A DNA stretch of 64,000 nucleotides from Lachnospiraceae bacterium (GCA_017526745.1 JAFXQX010000039.1:1-64000), one strand, 5' to 3'. Shown: positions 7,775-17,027, counted from the stretch's first letter. Made by a program: numbers and translations. The notes: a model not told the origin generated them from the letters alone.

Positions 7775-8602
7775 ATGAGAAAGTGCATTGATTTATTAGA
7801 ACAAAGCCCGCTCATTACCGGAGTGGCCGGAGTAATTGTCGGGGTTGGAGGGATGAAGATATTAGGTGCCGGTGACGGTAATCTTCTCAAAATGTTCGCA
7901 TTGAGGGCAGTGCTTTTTTTGGCCATGTGCGTGTTTGTATATCTCATATCCCGCGAAAAGCCATTTGAGAATTGCCATACGTCGACAGGATATGTGGTAA
8001 GGTGGGAGCTTTTGACCATGATCCCTTATGTTATCATGCTTCCGCTTCAGTTCACTATGGAAGAAGGGTCAATTGTTCCTGACTGGCCGATTAAATTGAT
8101 CCTGAGCATTATCTTAAGTGTTTTTATTGGGCTGTATGAGGAGACGGTATTCAGGGTAATTATCAATGACGCGATCCTTTATAAGTTCAGAAACAGTAAG
8201 TACGTGTTTGCATGGATCGCAGTGATAAGCTCACTGGTATTTGGAGTCGTTCATACTATCGGAGCTGACTATTCATCGGTCTCGGCGTATATTTCAGCTG
8301 GCTTGAAGACTGTCCAGACCGGTCTCGTCGGATTCTGCCTGCTGATATTGTACTGGAAGACCAGGAATATATGGGGCATAGCGCTTGCTCACGCTCTGTA
8401 TGACGGACTGTCGATCGTGCCAAAGTCCATATATGAAGGCGCAACGAAGGGCTTGGGTTCGGCCAAAGAGTATGTCAATCTGGAAAGCGGAGGAAATATG
8501 GGTTATTTCATATTTATAGTCCCTTTGACCATTGCGGCGATAATACTGTGGAAAAAAGTCGGAAAGAAGATCGATTTTGACGAGATCCGAAAGACATGGT
8601 AG
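7775..8602 (+). CDS. CPBP family membrane protease 3
   Basis: A 275-aa paralogue of the protein at 5141, with LYEETVFR (Glu122, Glu123, Arg127), VFGVVHTIGA and LAHALYDGLS. ATG 7775 has AGGAGG seven bases upstream; the TTG at 7769 is less likely. Similarity with the 5141 gene runs end to end, indicating tandem duplication with the S41 gene now between the copies. Catalytic residues are intact in both, so both may be active, with partly different substrates or one acting as immunity factor. Confidence 0.85.
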   Translation: MRKCIDLLEQSPLITGVAGVIVGVGGMKILGAGDGNLLKMFALRAVLFLAMCVFVYLISREKPFENCHTSTGYVVRWELLTMIPYVIMLPLQFTMEEGSIVPDWPIKLILSIILSVFIGLYEETVFRVIINDAILYKFRNSKYVFAWIAVISSLVFGVVHTIGADYSSVSAYISAGLKTVQTGLVGFCLLILYWKTRNIWGIALAHALYDGLSIVPKSIYEGATKGLGSAKEYVNLESGGNMGYFIFIVPLTIAAIILWKKVGKKIDFDEIRKTW

Positions 8603-8748
8603 TGGCATGTGTTTTTTGAAAGGACGGAACTATCTTATGATAAAGAGATATCATAGGTGATCTCAAAAAATGATAAATGATATTCAGGAGACAAAACAAA
8701 AGGATAAGCGTAGCTTAACAAGAATAAAGTAATCAAAAGGAGATAAAA

Positions 8749-9177
8749 ATGAGTATGGAAAGAGCAAAAAGAGGTTTGAAAAGGTTTGGTTACATTTGGG
8801 TAATATGCGGAGGATTTCTCGTGATAATCGGTGTCATATTGCTGCTCGGTGCCAAAGCAGCAACCGCTGATGCGGAACGCGCGATAAATGCGCCGACGTT
8901 ACTTCATGGCGGGATCACTAACCTTGTTTTGGGATTGGTAGGTATTGATTCAGGCTATCGGTGTTTTAGGGCCGTTAAGGATAGTTCTAAGATAAAATCC
9001 GTATGCACCATTGCCCGGATTTTTATCTTATTGGCAGTTCTGGCAATAGTAGCAGGTCTTGTACGGGGTACATTGGCGGCAAACAGCCTTTCCAGCTGCA
9101 TTGCATCGATCGTGGTTAATGGAGTTCTGCTTTATGAGGCAAATATTGTCAAGAAGGAAAATGGAGCCGATGCGTGA
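8749..9177 (+). CDS. Small four-helix membrane protein, unknown
   Basis: 142 aa, with hydrophobic segments near residues 15-36, 50-66, 85-108 and 112-128 and a basic N-terminus (MSMERAKRGLKRFGY). AAGGAG sits just before ATG 8749. I do not recognise a family. It lies between the third CPBP gene and the M13 metallopeptidase, 43 bases before the latter, so it is likely co-transcribed and may be a membrane partner or immunity-type protein. The 146 bases before it hold only very short frames. Confidence 0.7.
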   Translation: MSMERAKRGLKRFGYIWVICGGFLVIIGVILLLGAKAATADAERAINAPTLLHGGITNLVLGLVGIDSGYRCFRAVKDSSKIKSVCTIARIFILLAVLAIVAGLVRGTLAANSLSSCIASIVVNGVLLYEANIVKKENGADA

Positions 9178-9220
9178 ATCGGTGCGCATTTAAGTAATAG
9201 TAGGAGGAATTGTAGCGTAT

Positions 9221-11332
9221 ATGAAGGAAAGAAAGCCAAGCCTGAGCCGACAGACCATAAGATGTACATTGGCGCTTATGCTTACCGGAGCTATTATCAC
9301 CGGTGTATTATCGGGCTGCGGAAGCCTTGCAACAAGCGACCCGGGTTTTGCAAAGGGCGACCCATGGCTCGATAGTGATCTGCTCGGAAGTATATCGGAA
9401 AGCGACGAGATTAGGCCGCAGGACAATTTTGCCGCAGCGGCAAACAAGGAGTGGATCCTAACTGAAGGAGCAACCCTTAAGAGGAGAAGCTTTGACCACA
9501 TAGCAGATATCATCAATGATAACAAGCTTGAACTCTTAAACGATGATTCGCTGACCGGCAAGGAAGCGGAGGAGCTGAAGAAATTTGCGGATCTTGCAAT
9601 GGACTGGGATTACAGAGCTTCGACGGGTGTGGAACCGGTCAGACCATACATCGAGTCAATAGAAGCCATATCGAGCATAGATGAATACTATGAGTGGCTT
9701 ACCGATATGGAGAAGAATCCGCTTGGGATCGCGCCCGTAGAGGTAAAAACGGCAGCAACCAGAATGAGAGCTTTTCCGGATGAAATGATGGTTGCTTATG
9801 AAGCGACCACGCTTTCGCTCGGTGATCAGAGCGCGTATTATCACCTTTTGGGAGACGCACTTGAGAAAAAGGAAATGACCGACAGGAAGGTTTCATACAT
9901 ACTTGGCAGACTTGGATATGCCCAAAATGATATCGACAGATTATTGAAAGAGAACTATTCGGTTGAGAAGAAGTTCGCTGCCATTATTGCGCCGGAAGAC
10001 ACAGATGAGGATGCCGAACTCAAGTATACAGACAGCATTGATGAGCTTTTAGCGGCTGCAGGTTCCTATCCTCTGGCTGACTATATGAAATCTCGCGGAT
10101 TTGAAAATATAAAGCATATGGTCGGGTACAAGAGCTATCTGAAGAAAGTATCGGGGGTATGTACAGAGGAAAATCTTGACGGTCTTAAATCCATGCTGAT
10201 AGTCGGATTTGTATTAAAGCTCGGATCTTATCTTGACCGGGAAACATACGATACTTTCTTTGAATTATCCAAATCACGCACGAAGGCGGAGATGCCGGAC
10301 TATAAGAGTGAAGCCGAAAAAGACAGGGATCTTCTATGTGAAAGCATACGAACGAGCGGCCTTGTGGCGGCCATGGATAAGCTCTACCTTGAAAAGTTTG
10401 TGGATCCGGAATCGGCGCAGGAACTTACGCAGTTGACTAAAGACACTATTGATATATATAGAACAGAGATATTTCCAAATGAGAGCTGGATGTCGGAAGA
10501 GGGAAAACGCCTTTGCATTGATAAGCTTAACGCGATCACTCTGAACGTTATATATCCGGACCTTTCCCAGGTTGATTACAGCACCCTCAATCTGGTCCCG
10601 AAGGAGGAGGGCGGCTCATATCTTGAGGCATATCTTGAGAGTATGCGGTACTTAAGCAGGATGAAGAACCAAAGGGCCGGCAGGAAGTATGAGGTGTCCG
10701 AATGGTTTCCTTACGAACCTGAGCTTTCCACCACGATCACCAATTCGGTATATGTTCCTATGGCCAACAGCATAAACATTTATGCCGGAATACTGGCGGA
10801 TCCTGCGTATCACAAGGGAATGAGCAGGGAAGAACTCATGTCCGGTATAGGAGCCGTTATCGGGCATGAGATAACACATGGATTTGACAATAACGGCGTT
10901 CTGTATGATAAGACCGGTATAAAGAACACGTGGATGCCTAAGGCTGATAAGCAGGAGTTCTCGGACAGGGCCGGAAAAGTATCTTCTTATTATACGCAGC
11001 TTCAGCCGTATAAAGGTTCGGGATTTTATATCGGCTCAAACGTTGTCGGGGAGGCCGTTGCCGACATGGGTGGACTGAAGGCAATGCTTACCCTTGCATC
11101 TAAGTATCCGGATTTTGATTACGATAAGTTCTTCCGTCATTATGCGTACCTGTGGGCGGCGCAGATATCTCCTGAACTGGAACAGTATTATTTCAAGAAC
11201 GATGAACATCCGCTGTGTGTTTTTCGTGTAAACGTGGGAGTGCAGCAGTTTGATAAGTTTTATGAGACATATAACGTGCAGCCCGGGGACGGGATGTTTC
11301 TGGAAGAGAAAAAGAGGATAGCAGTCTGGTAA
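9221..11332 (+). CDS. M13-family (neprilysin/PepO-like) metallopeptidase lipoprotein
   Basis: 703 aa, the usual M13 length. The signal peptide ends in lipobox L-S-G-C (Cys33). The zinc site is GHEITHGFDNNG (His549-x3-His553) and the third ligand motif is GEAVADMGGL (Glu611, Asp615); PMANSINIYAGILADP upstream is the M13 substrate-binding NA(F/Y) region in variant form. M13 enzymes cut short peptides (under about 40 residues) outside the cell. AGGAGG precedes the start. It lies 26 bases before the ABC exporter, so the operon couples peptide export with extracellular peptide cleavage; a host- or self-peptide role is open. Confidence 0.9.
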   Translation: MKERKPSLSRQTIRCTLALMLTGAIITGVLSGCGSLATSDPGFAKGDPWLDSDLLGSISESDEIRPQDNFAAAANKEWILTEGATLKRRSFDHIADIINDNKLELLNDDSLTGKEAEELKKFADLAMDWDYRASTGVEPVRPYIESIEAISSIDEYYEWLTDMEKNPLGIAPVEVKTAATRMRAFPDEMMVAYEATTLSLGDQSAYYHLLGDALEKKEMTDRKVSYILGRLGYAQNDIDRLLKENYSVEKKFAAIIAPEDTDEDAELKYTDSIDELLAAAGSYPLADYMKSRGFENIKHMVGYKSYLKKVSGVCTEENLDGLKSMLIVGFVLKLGSYLDRETYDTFFELSKSRTKAEMPDYKSEAEKDRDLLCESIRTSGLVAAMDKLYLEKFVDPESAQELTQLTKDTIDIYRTEIFPNESWMSEEGKRLCIDKLNAITLNVIYPDLSQVDYSTLNLVPKEEGGSYLEAYLESMRYLSRMKNQRAGRKYEVSEWFPYEPELSTTITNSVYVPMANSINIYAGILADPAYHKGMSREELMSGIGAVIGHEITHGFDNNGVLYDKTGIKNTWMPKADKQEFSDRAGKVSSYYTQLQPYKGSGFYIGSNVVGEAVADMGGLKAMLTLASKYPDFDYDKFFRHYAYLWAAQISPELEQYYFKNDEHPLCVFRVNVGVQQFDKFYETYNVQPGDGMFLEEKKRIAVW

Positions 11333-11358
11333 AACCTAATTTACGGGAGGAAATATAA

Positions 11359-12180
11359 ATGAGCGATACACAGGCAATGATAAAACTTGAAAATGTCAGG
11401 AAGTCCTACGGAAAGAGCGAGATCTTAAAGGGTGTCAGCATGCAGATCAATAAGGGGGATATCTATGGTCTCATCGGCAAAAACGGTGCCGGAAAGACTA
11501 CTATCTTTAAGATGATACTCGGCCTTTCGGAAAGGAGCGACGGCACGGTATCCATCGATGGCAGTACGAATGAAAAAGAACTTATGCAAAACAGGAGTAA
11601 AATCGGTTTTCTGGTGGGTACCAAGTTCTACAATTATCTGTCTGCCAGAGAGAACCTTAAGTATTATGCGACGGTCAAGGGTATAAAGAACAGTAAGGAA
11701 GAGATAGACAGGGTACTTGAGATAGTTGGACTTCAGGATGTGAAGAGACCATATAAGAATTTTTCTCTTGGAATGACTCAAAGACTCGGAATAGGCAATG
11801 CAATCCTTGGTAATCCTGACATACTCCTGCTTGACGAGCCGACAAACGGACTCGATCCACAGGGTATAGCAGATGTAAGACATATGGTCCAGCGCTTCAG
11901 GGATGAATTCGGTATGACGGTCATAGTCAGTTCTCATATTCTGGGGGAACTTGAGCATACGGCGGACAGGTTCGGTATCATAAATGGCGGTGTAGTCGTA
12001 CGTGAGATCACTCAGGAAGATCTGAAGGAGAAGCAGGCTTCAGTCGAGATAGCAGTCGATGATCTGCCTAAAGCGAAGGAACTGCTGACAGCCAATAATA
12101 TCCGTATAATACGTGAGGTGGAGGAAAAATCGACACTCGAAGATTACTACTTCAGACTGGTGGGAGGCAGTAAAGAATGA
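11359..12180 (+). CDS. ABC transporter ATP-binding protein
   Basis: 273 aa with Walker A GKNGAGKTT, signature FSLGMTQRLG, Walker B ILLLDEPTNGLDP and the switch histidine in VIVSSHILGELE. This is the type that works with ABC-2-like permeases such as bacitracin or lantibiotic immunity exporters. GGGAGG precedes ATG 11359, and the stop overlaps the first permease by four bases (ATGA), so translation is coupled. Substrate unknown; peptide export or self-protection fits the surrounding proteases. Confidence 0.9.
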   Translation: MSDTQAMIKLENVRKSYGKSEILKGVSMQINKGDIYGLIGKNGAGKTTIFKMILGLSERSDGTVSIDGSTNEKELMQNRSKIGFLVGTKFYNYLSARENLKYYATVKGIKNSKEEIDRVLEIVGLQDVKRPYKNFSLGMTQRLGIGNAILGNPDILLLDEPTNGLDPQGIADVRHMVQRFRDEFGMTVIVSSHILGELEHTADRFGIINGGVVVREITQEDLKEKQASVEIAVDDLPKAKELLTANNIRIIREVEEKSTLEDYYFRLVGGSKE

Positions 12181-12890
12181 GACAGCTTATAAAAGGTGAT
12201 ATCACAAGGATCCTAAAAAAGAAAGAGATATACATCTTTGCTTTTATTCTGTATATCATTCTGTTTGCTGTAAAGAGTAAGACAGAGGCGGAAGATCAGA
12301 TAGAAAGCTTTAGGAGCATGGTTGCAATTATAGGAATGCTTATGTGCCTTGTCCCTGTATATCTTACAGTATATGGCGATGAGATCCGTACAGGATCCAT
12401 GCAGACTGTCATAGGGCGTGGAATGTCAAGACGAAAAGTCATAATCAGTAAGCTTATCGACTGTGCGATATTGTTTACCATGATGTTTATGATGTTCCTG
12501 CTGCTGTTTTTTGTCAAGAATGCCATAGCAGGCCTTACACTGACACCGACGCAGAACTTTATGGCATTTGTATATGTATTGCTGACCTGCATAAGAGCCA
12601 CTGGATATTTTGCTTTGACCGGATTCTTCCTCTTCACATCCTGGAATGTTGCCATAGGTCTTACATCTTGTGTGCTGCTGGTATTCGTAAGTGTTTCTCT
12701 TGCTATGGTTCAGACAAATTTGCATATTCCGGTCCATGATTACTGGTTGGACGGCCTTGTCAATGCGTCGTATAACTCTGTTCAGACCGGGGATTTTCCG
12801 TGGAAGATCATTTTGATGATAGCGATATATATTGTTGGGGTCGTGATCGTTACAGTTAAGATATTTGACAGGAAGGAGCTCGATCTATGA
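12177..12890 (+). CDS. ABC-2 type permease 1
   Basis: 237 aa with six hydrophobic segments and an N-terminal MRQLIKGDITRILKKKE that is mirrored in the next gene (MKNLIKGDIMRIMRKKS), so the two permeases are paralogues likely forming a heterodimer with the preceding ATPase. GRGMSRRKVIISKLI matches GRGNSRLRIIIAKFI in the partner, the cytoplasmic coupling region typical of ABC-2 permeases. Overlaps both neighbours by four bases. Confidence 0.85.
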   Translation: MRQLIKGDITRILKKKEIYIFAFILYIILFAVKSKTEAEDQIESFRSMVAIIGMLMCLVPVYLTVYGDEIRTGSMQTVIGRGMSRRKVIISKLIDCAILFTMMFMMFLLLFFVKNAIAGLTLTPTQNFMAFVYVLLTCIRATGYFALTGFFLFTSWNVAIGLTSCVLLVFVSVSLAMVQTNLHIPVHDYWLDGLVNASYNSVQTGDFPWKIILMIAIYIVGVVIVTVKIFDRKELDL

Positions 12891-13639
12891 AGAATCTTAT
12901 TAAAGGAGATATCATGCGAATAATGCGCAAGAAATCTCTGTGGGTGGCTTTTATCGCTGCTTTGATCGTTAATGTTTTGATGATCATGTTCTATCTTTTT
13001 TCCATGAATAACAGCTCCCTTAACTATGTGATGGGCAATCTTGACGGAATGGGAGATATCGGAGGAATGGTCATAGGGATAGCGGTGTTCCTTGCGGTGT
13101 ATAACGATGATTTTAAGTCCATGACCATAATCAGCATCATCGGACGAGGTAATTCAAGGCTTCGTATCATTATCGCCAAGTTTATCAACAGTGTTATCAT
13201 CACCCTTATTTTATATGCAGTATTTGCCCTTCAGGTCCTGGTCATGACAAAAGTGATCGGCATGGAACTTTTGCCCGACGAGAGAGTGGCACTTTGCCTC
13301 GGAGTGTTCAGGGGGATATACATCACTATCGGGTATGTAACCATGGCGGCCATTGTGATATATGCGACCGGAAATAATGCATTTTCCGTATTTATGCTGG
13401 TTATGTTTTATCTGATCATACCTAATGTACTGCCATTTGCGTCCAATCTGCCTGTTGTCAGGAATATACATATCGAACGGTATGATTACTGCGGGCTATG
13501 TTCTAACGGACTGTCCAACATAATACTCGGGATGACATTCCGCGGAGTAATGATACTCATATTAGCATTCATTATTTATGTGGGGGCATCCATTGCGATC
13601 ATTTGCAAGGTGTTCAATAAAAAAGAACTGGATTTTTAA
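12887..13639 (+). CDS. ABC-2 type permease 2
   Basis: 250 aa, six membrane segments, paralogous to the preceding permease across its length, ending in CKVFNKKELDF (partner VKIFDRKELDL). It is the last gene of the exporter operon and of the repeat-bracketed block. No strong terminator follows immediately. Confidence 0.85.
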   Translation: MKNLIKGDIMRIMRKKSLWVAFIAALIVNVLMIMFYLFSMNNSSLNYVMGNLDGMGDIGGMVIGIAVFLAVYNDDFKSMTIISIIGRGNSRLRIIIAKFINSVIITLILYAVFALQVLVMTKVIGMELLPDERVALCLGVFRGIYITIGYVTMAAIVIYATGNNAFSVFMLVMFYLIIPNVLPFASNLPVVRNIHIERYDYCGLCSNGLSNIILGMTFRGVMILILAFIIYVGASIAIICKVFNKKELDF

Positions 13640-13823
13640 TACTATTTACTGTCATTGCGTATATGTGCAAGAATGCTGAAAACCCGAACGGCTTCACGTT
13701 AATGTATCTGCGGCCTTGTTGCGGAGACGCTAAACAGTGTTATAGTTAAGATGAGCGCTTATGAACTTATATTTGATTATTGACTATGTTATGGAAAAGG
13801 TAAAGCAAAGCGCTTGAAGGTTG
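13640..13823. other. Intergenic stretch without recognised gene
   Basis: Between the last permease and repeat copy 2 I see no convincing reading frame, promoter or terminator. TTGAC followed by TATGTTATGG near 13780-13800 is not a usable promoter. Confidence 0.5.
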
Positions 13824-13926
13824 GTTAAGATTTTGGTTAAGAATCTTAACCCGGGATGCCCGAACATCCTTTCTTTACAGTATTTGCGCAATTCGATAAG
13901 TCAAGTTTGAATCTTGTCACTCCGAT
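13824..13926 (+). repeat. Direct repeat copy 2 ending in tRNA-Pro 3' end
   Basis: Second copy of 1227-1329, same orientation. It keeps GGTTAAGA-A-TCTTAACC, GATGCCCGAAC and the tRNA end TCAAG TTTGAAT CTTGT CACTCCG A (13901-13925), where the outer T-stem pair is now mismatched, so it is more decayed as a tRNA. It is followed at once by a terminator, like copy 1, but the terminator sequence differs. Confidence 0.75.
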
Positions 13927-13931
13927 GAGAA

Positions 13932-13956
13932 AGACCGCAGTTTTGCGGTCTTTTTT
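13932..13956 (+). terminator. Rho-independent terminator
   Basis: AGACCGCA, a four-base loop, TGCGGTCT, then a T run. It follows the tRNA-Pro-like end of repeat copy 2 by six bases. Confidence 0.85.
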
Positions 13957-13983
13957 GTTTTGGACCGTGATATAATTCTTCTG

Positions 13984-14112
13984 CAGAATAATAAAAGAAG
14001 CAGGCTATACTCCGATGATCTACAGCAACATGCTGTGGGAGGCCTTTGAACTTGAGTTTCAGGCGTTGGAGGCGAAGTTGATCTTGATATCTGGCTGAAA
14101 CCAAAGGATTAG
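13984..14112 (+). pseudogene. GH25 lysozyme remnant
   Basis: One frame (13985 onward) reads IIKEAGYTPMIYSNMLWEAF, a hallmark of GH25 muramidases (usual form AGY-PMIY-NMLWEAFQLDL). A shifted frame then reads VGGEVDLDIWLKPKD and stops at 14110-14112, which matches the C-terminal end of the same family (usual form VDG-VDLDI). Roughly 40 residues between them (the WYADYE and WQYT region) are missing and the frames do not join, so the gene was deleted internally and truncated at the 5' end. It lies just outside the repeat-bracketed block. Confidence 0.7.
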
Positions 14113-14136
14113 GATTACTTGATAAAGGGTAAGTTT

Positions 14137-15000
14137 ATGAGCAGAACAAAAGCGAGTTTATTGTTAATATTTGTGTTCATGGCACGAGGAACGTCTTTTT
14201 TGTTCTCCAAGACATTGATGTCGGATCTGTCACCTATGAGTATTCTTGCTGTCAGGTTTATAATGTCATTTATTGTTCTGGCTGTTCTGTTTTATAAGAA
14301 ACTCGTTGAGGCTGACAACAGATGCATACGTCATGGAATGATGCTTGGTGTGCTGTATTTTGTCTGTATGTCATTCGAGATGTACGGTCTTCGACTGGTT
14401 GATACCGGAACAAGCTCATTGATAGAAAACATGGCAATAGTTCTTGTTCCTCTGTGTGTAGCTGTACTGACAAGATCCTTACCCAAAGCCAAAACCATGA
14501 TATGTGCTGCTCTGGCAGTTATAGGTGTTGGACTCCTTTCAACGGATCAGATAAAAAACGGCGGAAGCGGTTGGGGAATCTTTCTGGTATTGATGGCGGC
14601 TATGACATATGCTGTATGTATACTTTATACTGAAAGGGTAAGCCATGATTCCGATCCTGTAACTATCGGTATCATTCAACTTGGAACCATGGGTCTGATC
14701 AGTCTTGCGGCAGCTTTATTTACAGGTGGACTGGCGATACCACAGACCGGAGGCCGGTGGATCATGATGCTCATTCTTGTTCTGCTGTGCAGTTGTTTTG
14801 GATTTGCGTTCCAACCACTGGGACAAAAGTATCTTCAGGCGGAAAACGCAGCTGTCCTTACAGTAGTAAATCCACTCACAGCAAGTATCCTGGGCATTCT
14901 GGCCATCGGTGAAAGACTGACAGTTCTGAAATTTCTCGGTTACGTGATAATTATTTCGGCTTTGGTCTTTTACAATATCAAAGATTTATCGGAGGATTGA
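14137..15000 (+). CDS. EamA/DMT family transporter
   Basis: 287 aa with ten hydrophobic segments in two EamA halves. FVFMARGTSFLFSKTLMSDL at the start and FGFAFQPLGQKYLQAENAAV late are typical of each half's first and last region, with INPL-like VVNPLTASILGILAIGERLT at the end. TTG 14119 is possible, but ATG 14137 (MSRTKASLL) is favoured with a weak AAAGGG upstream. Such carriers export amino acids or other small metabolites; substrate unknown. Confidence 0.85.
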   Translation: MSRTKASLLLIFVFMARGTSFLFSKTLMSDLSPMSILAVRFIMSFIVLAVLFYKKLVEADNRCIRHGMMLGVLYFVCMSFEMYGLRLVDTGTSSLIENMAIVLVPLCVAVLTRSLPKAKTMICAALAVIGVGLLSTDQIKNGGSGWGIFLVLMAAMTYAVCILYTERVSHDSDPVTIGIIQLGTMGLISLAAALFTGGLAIPQTGGRWIMMLILVLLCSCFGFAFQPLGQKYLQAENAAVLTVVNPLTASILGILAIGERLTVLKFLGYVIIISALVFYNIKDLSED

Positions 15001-15022
15001 TGGACATGAAAAATAGACTTTT

Positions 15023-15047
15023 GGGGGTAGCGATATCCCCGTTTTTA
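15023..15047 (+). terminator. Rho-independent terminator
   Basis: GGGGGTA, a four-base loop, TATCCCC (one wobble), then GTTTTTATT. It closes the EamA gene; a TATAAT hexamer at 15058-15063 just downstream may serve the next gene, without a clear -35. Confidence 0.7.
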
Positions 15048-15132
15048 TTATATAAGCTATAATCATGTACATGGAAATGAAGACTTGTATGAAGGCAAAA
15101 CGAGCTTCGACAAGGCCAAAGGAGACAGGAAG

Positions 15133-16476
15133 ATGATGAAGAAAACATTGATATTGATCAGTATTATCTGTGCAGTCCTTCTGGCAGGATGCGGTAAAAG
15201 TGCGGACAACAGCAGCCTTTCCGACAAAATGAAGGACAAGGCTGTTGCTGCCACGCAAAAGGCAGAAAAAGAAGAACCGGAAGGTGTGCCGGACATTTTG
15301 CTTTTCCGTCAAAACGAATACAAGTATCTGGAATCTTCAACTCCTGCAATCAAGCATCAATACACGTACTTTATGCTTGACGGGGAAAGCGCCGGAAAAT
15401 TTAAGGCACTGGCGGCATCTCTTGAGGATGCAAGAGATGAGATGCTGGCTAAACAGCATGAAGTATGGGACAAAGACTTAAAGAGCATCGAAGAAAACGA
15501 TCTGATAACATTTGATGAGACCTGGAGGGTATATCTTCGAAGGGCGGATGAGAAATACTTAAGCTTTGTCACTGAGTTTTGCTCGGAAGGACTCTTTGAC
15601 GACGGCGCATATACGAAGTATACGGCTCATTCCTACTATGTGGATAACGGAAAAGAGATCGCATTCTCTGATGTTATTGCTGATGAAAACGCATTCTATG
15701 ATCTTCTTGCCGACAAAATGTATGAGAGCATCAATGAAAATCTGCAGCAGTATTACTCGAGTGATATTGGTGAAGATAAAGAGACGTTTGGGAAAGACCT
15801 GATAGATCTGATGAAGTCCGGGGATATTGCCTGGACTCTTGATCCGTTCGGCGTGACCTGTTACCTTCCGGCATATACAAAGGCACCCTTTGCCGAGTCA
15901 GCGGTTATACTGTTTTCGGAAGATCCTGATCACGTGATCTTCGCAGATGAATTCCGCAACAGCGCAGCAGATGAGTATGTCATCCAGTTACCGGGATATG
16001 TCGGCTCATATATCGATATAAATGACAGCGGGGTGCCTGAATATGTGGATGTATCCGAGTTTTATGATTATAACGAATCATATGATGATATGGAGCTTTC
16101 CGGACTGCACTTAAGCTGTGGCGGGGACTGGAAGAACATTCCGATGACCATGCGCGGCGGGACGGATTTTTATAATATCTTTCTTCTCCACAAAGATGGA
16201 AGTACGGTCGTTCTTGAAAATCACGATGAATACGACACCTCTTTCTTAAATACATACGTATTGGCAAGGCATGAAGTCAGACAGGCCTCTTCGATAAGAG
16301 GCTGCCTCGAGTGGGCAGGCATGAAAGACTATGATATTAACGGAGAGGGATATACGCCGGTGTATGTTCCTACCGATCCGGCAAATATAAGGGTTCTTAC
16401 CGGTAACGGAGATTATGCGCAGGATTGGAGCCCGACGATCATAAGAGTGGACCCCAAAGGTAACATTGAGAATTGA
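15133..16476 (+). CDS. Lipoprotein with DUF3298/RsiV-like region
   Basis: 447 aa. The frame extends to 15085, but ATG 15133 follows AAAGGAG with 8-base spacing and begins a signal peptide ending in lipobox L-A-G-C (Cys20). A low-complexity linker rich in K and E follows. The middle (FSDVIADENAFYDLLADKMY, then WTLDPFGVTCYLPAY) recalls DUF3298/RsiV-type extracellular domains, where a 'F-DL' turn precedes a helical segment; this is a tentative match. No enzyme motif is seen. It is 100 bases from the next gene and may be a separate transcript. Confidence 0.65.
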   Translation: MMKKTLILISIICAVLLAGCGKSADNSSLSDKMKDKAVAATQKAEKEEPEGVPDILLFRQNEYKYLESSTPAIKHQYTYFMLDGESAGKFKALAASLEDARDEMLAKQHEVWDKDLKSIEENDLITFDETWRVYLRRADEKYLSFVTEFCSEGLFDDGAYTKYTAHSYYVDNGKEIAFSDVIADENAFYDLLADKMYESINENLQQYYSSDIGEDKETFGKDLIDLMKSGDIAWTLDPFGVTCYLPAYTKAPFAESAVILFSEDPDHVIFADEFRNSAADEYVIQLPGYVGSYIDINDSGVPEYVDVSEFYDYNESYDDMELSGLHLSCGGDWKNIPMTMRGGTDFYNIFLLHKDGSTVVLENHDEYDTSFLNTYVLARHEVRQASSIRGCLEWAGMKDYDINGEGYTPVYVPTDPANIRVLTGNGDYAQDWSPTIIRVDPKGNIEN

Positions 16477-16577
16477 AAGGGATCATATGGAAGAATCCGC
16501 GATCTTGGTGTTCTGATGTCCATTATGTGGTAAAATAGAGGCGGATGTACAATCTGGACAGTATCAGGAGATGGATC

Positions 16578-17012
16578 ATGGCAATCATACCTATCAAGGA
16601 CATACCGGTGAACAAGGCGCTGGCACCCTCGCAAAGGGATCTTATTCGAGCCGATATAAGGGAAGCCATAAGGCTTGGCGTGACCAAGTTTGAGTTTGAT
16701 GATGAGAGATATAAATACAACACTCTCAAGGGAAACGCAAAAGAAGCGTTCAAGTCGATGTTTATAAACGGGATCTACCGGTCCGCATCCGACAAGGCCA
16801 AAAAGCGGCTTGAGAAGGAGTTCCCCGGGGTGGCGGTCGAAATGCCGACGTATGAGGGGTACATATCCAAAGCTGCCGCGTTTACTGCACGAAAACTCGA
16901 AGACAGAACTCATGTATACTGCGCACTCGACCTTAATCTGATAAACGGCCTGGAAGGTTATCTGTATATAGATGTCCTGAAAACACTGTATAAAAAAGGC
17001 CACAGACAGTAG
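16578..17012 (+). CDS. Conserved hypothetical, 144 aa
   Basis: ATG 16578 follows AGGAG with good spacing; the longer frame from 16545 is less likely. The product starts MAIIPIKDIPVNKALAPSQR and is basic, mainly helical and soluble, with no membrane segment or known motif. It lies 15 bases before the hybrid kinase at 17028, so it may be co-transcribed with the kinase and its binding protein. I do not recognise the family. Confidence 0.65.
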   Translation: MAIIPIKDIPVNKALAPSQRDLIRADIREAIRLGVTKFEFDDERYKYNTLKGNAKEAFKSMFINGIYRSASDKAKKRLEKEFPGVAVEMPTYEGYISKAAAFTARKLEDRTHVYCALDLNLINGLEGYLYIDVLKTLYKKGHRQ

Positions 17013-17027
17013 CAAAGCATAGACGGC

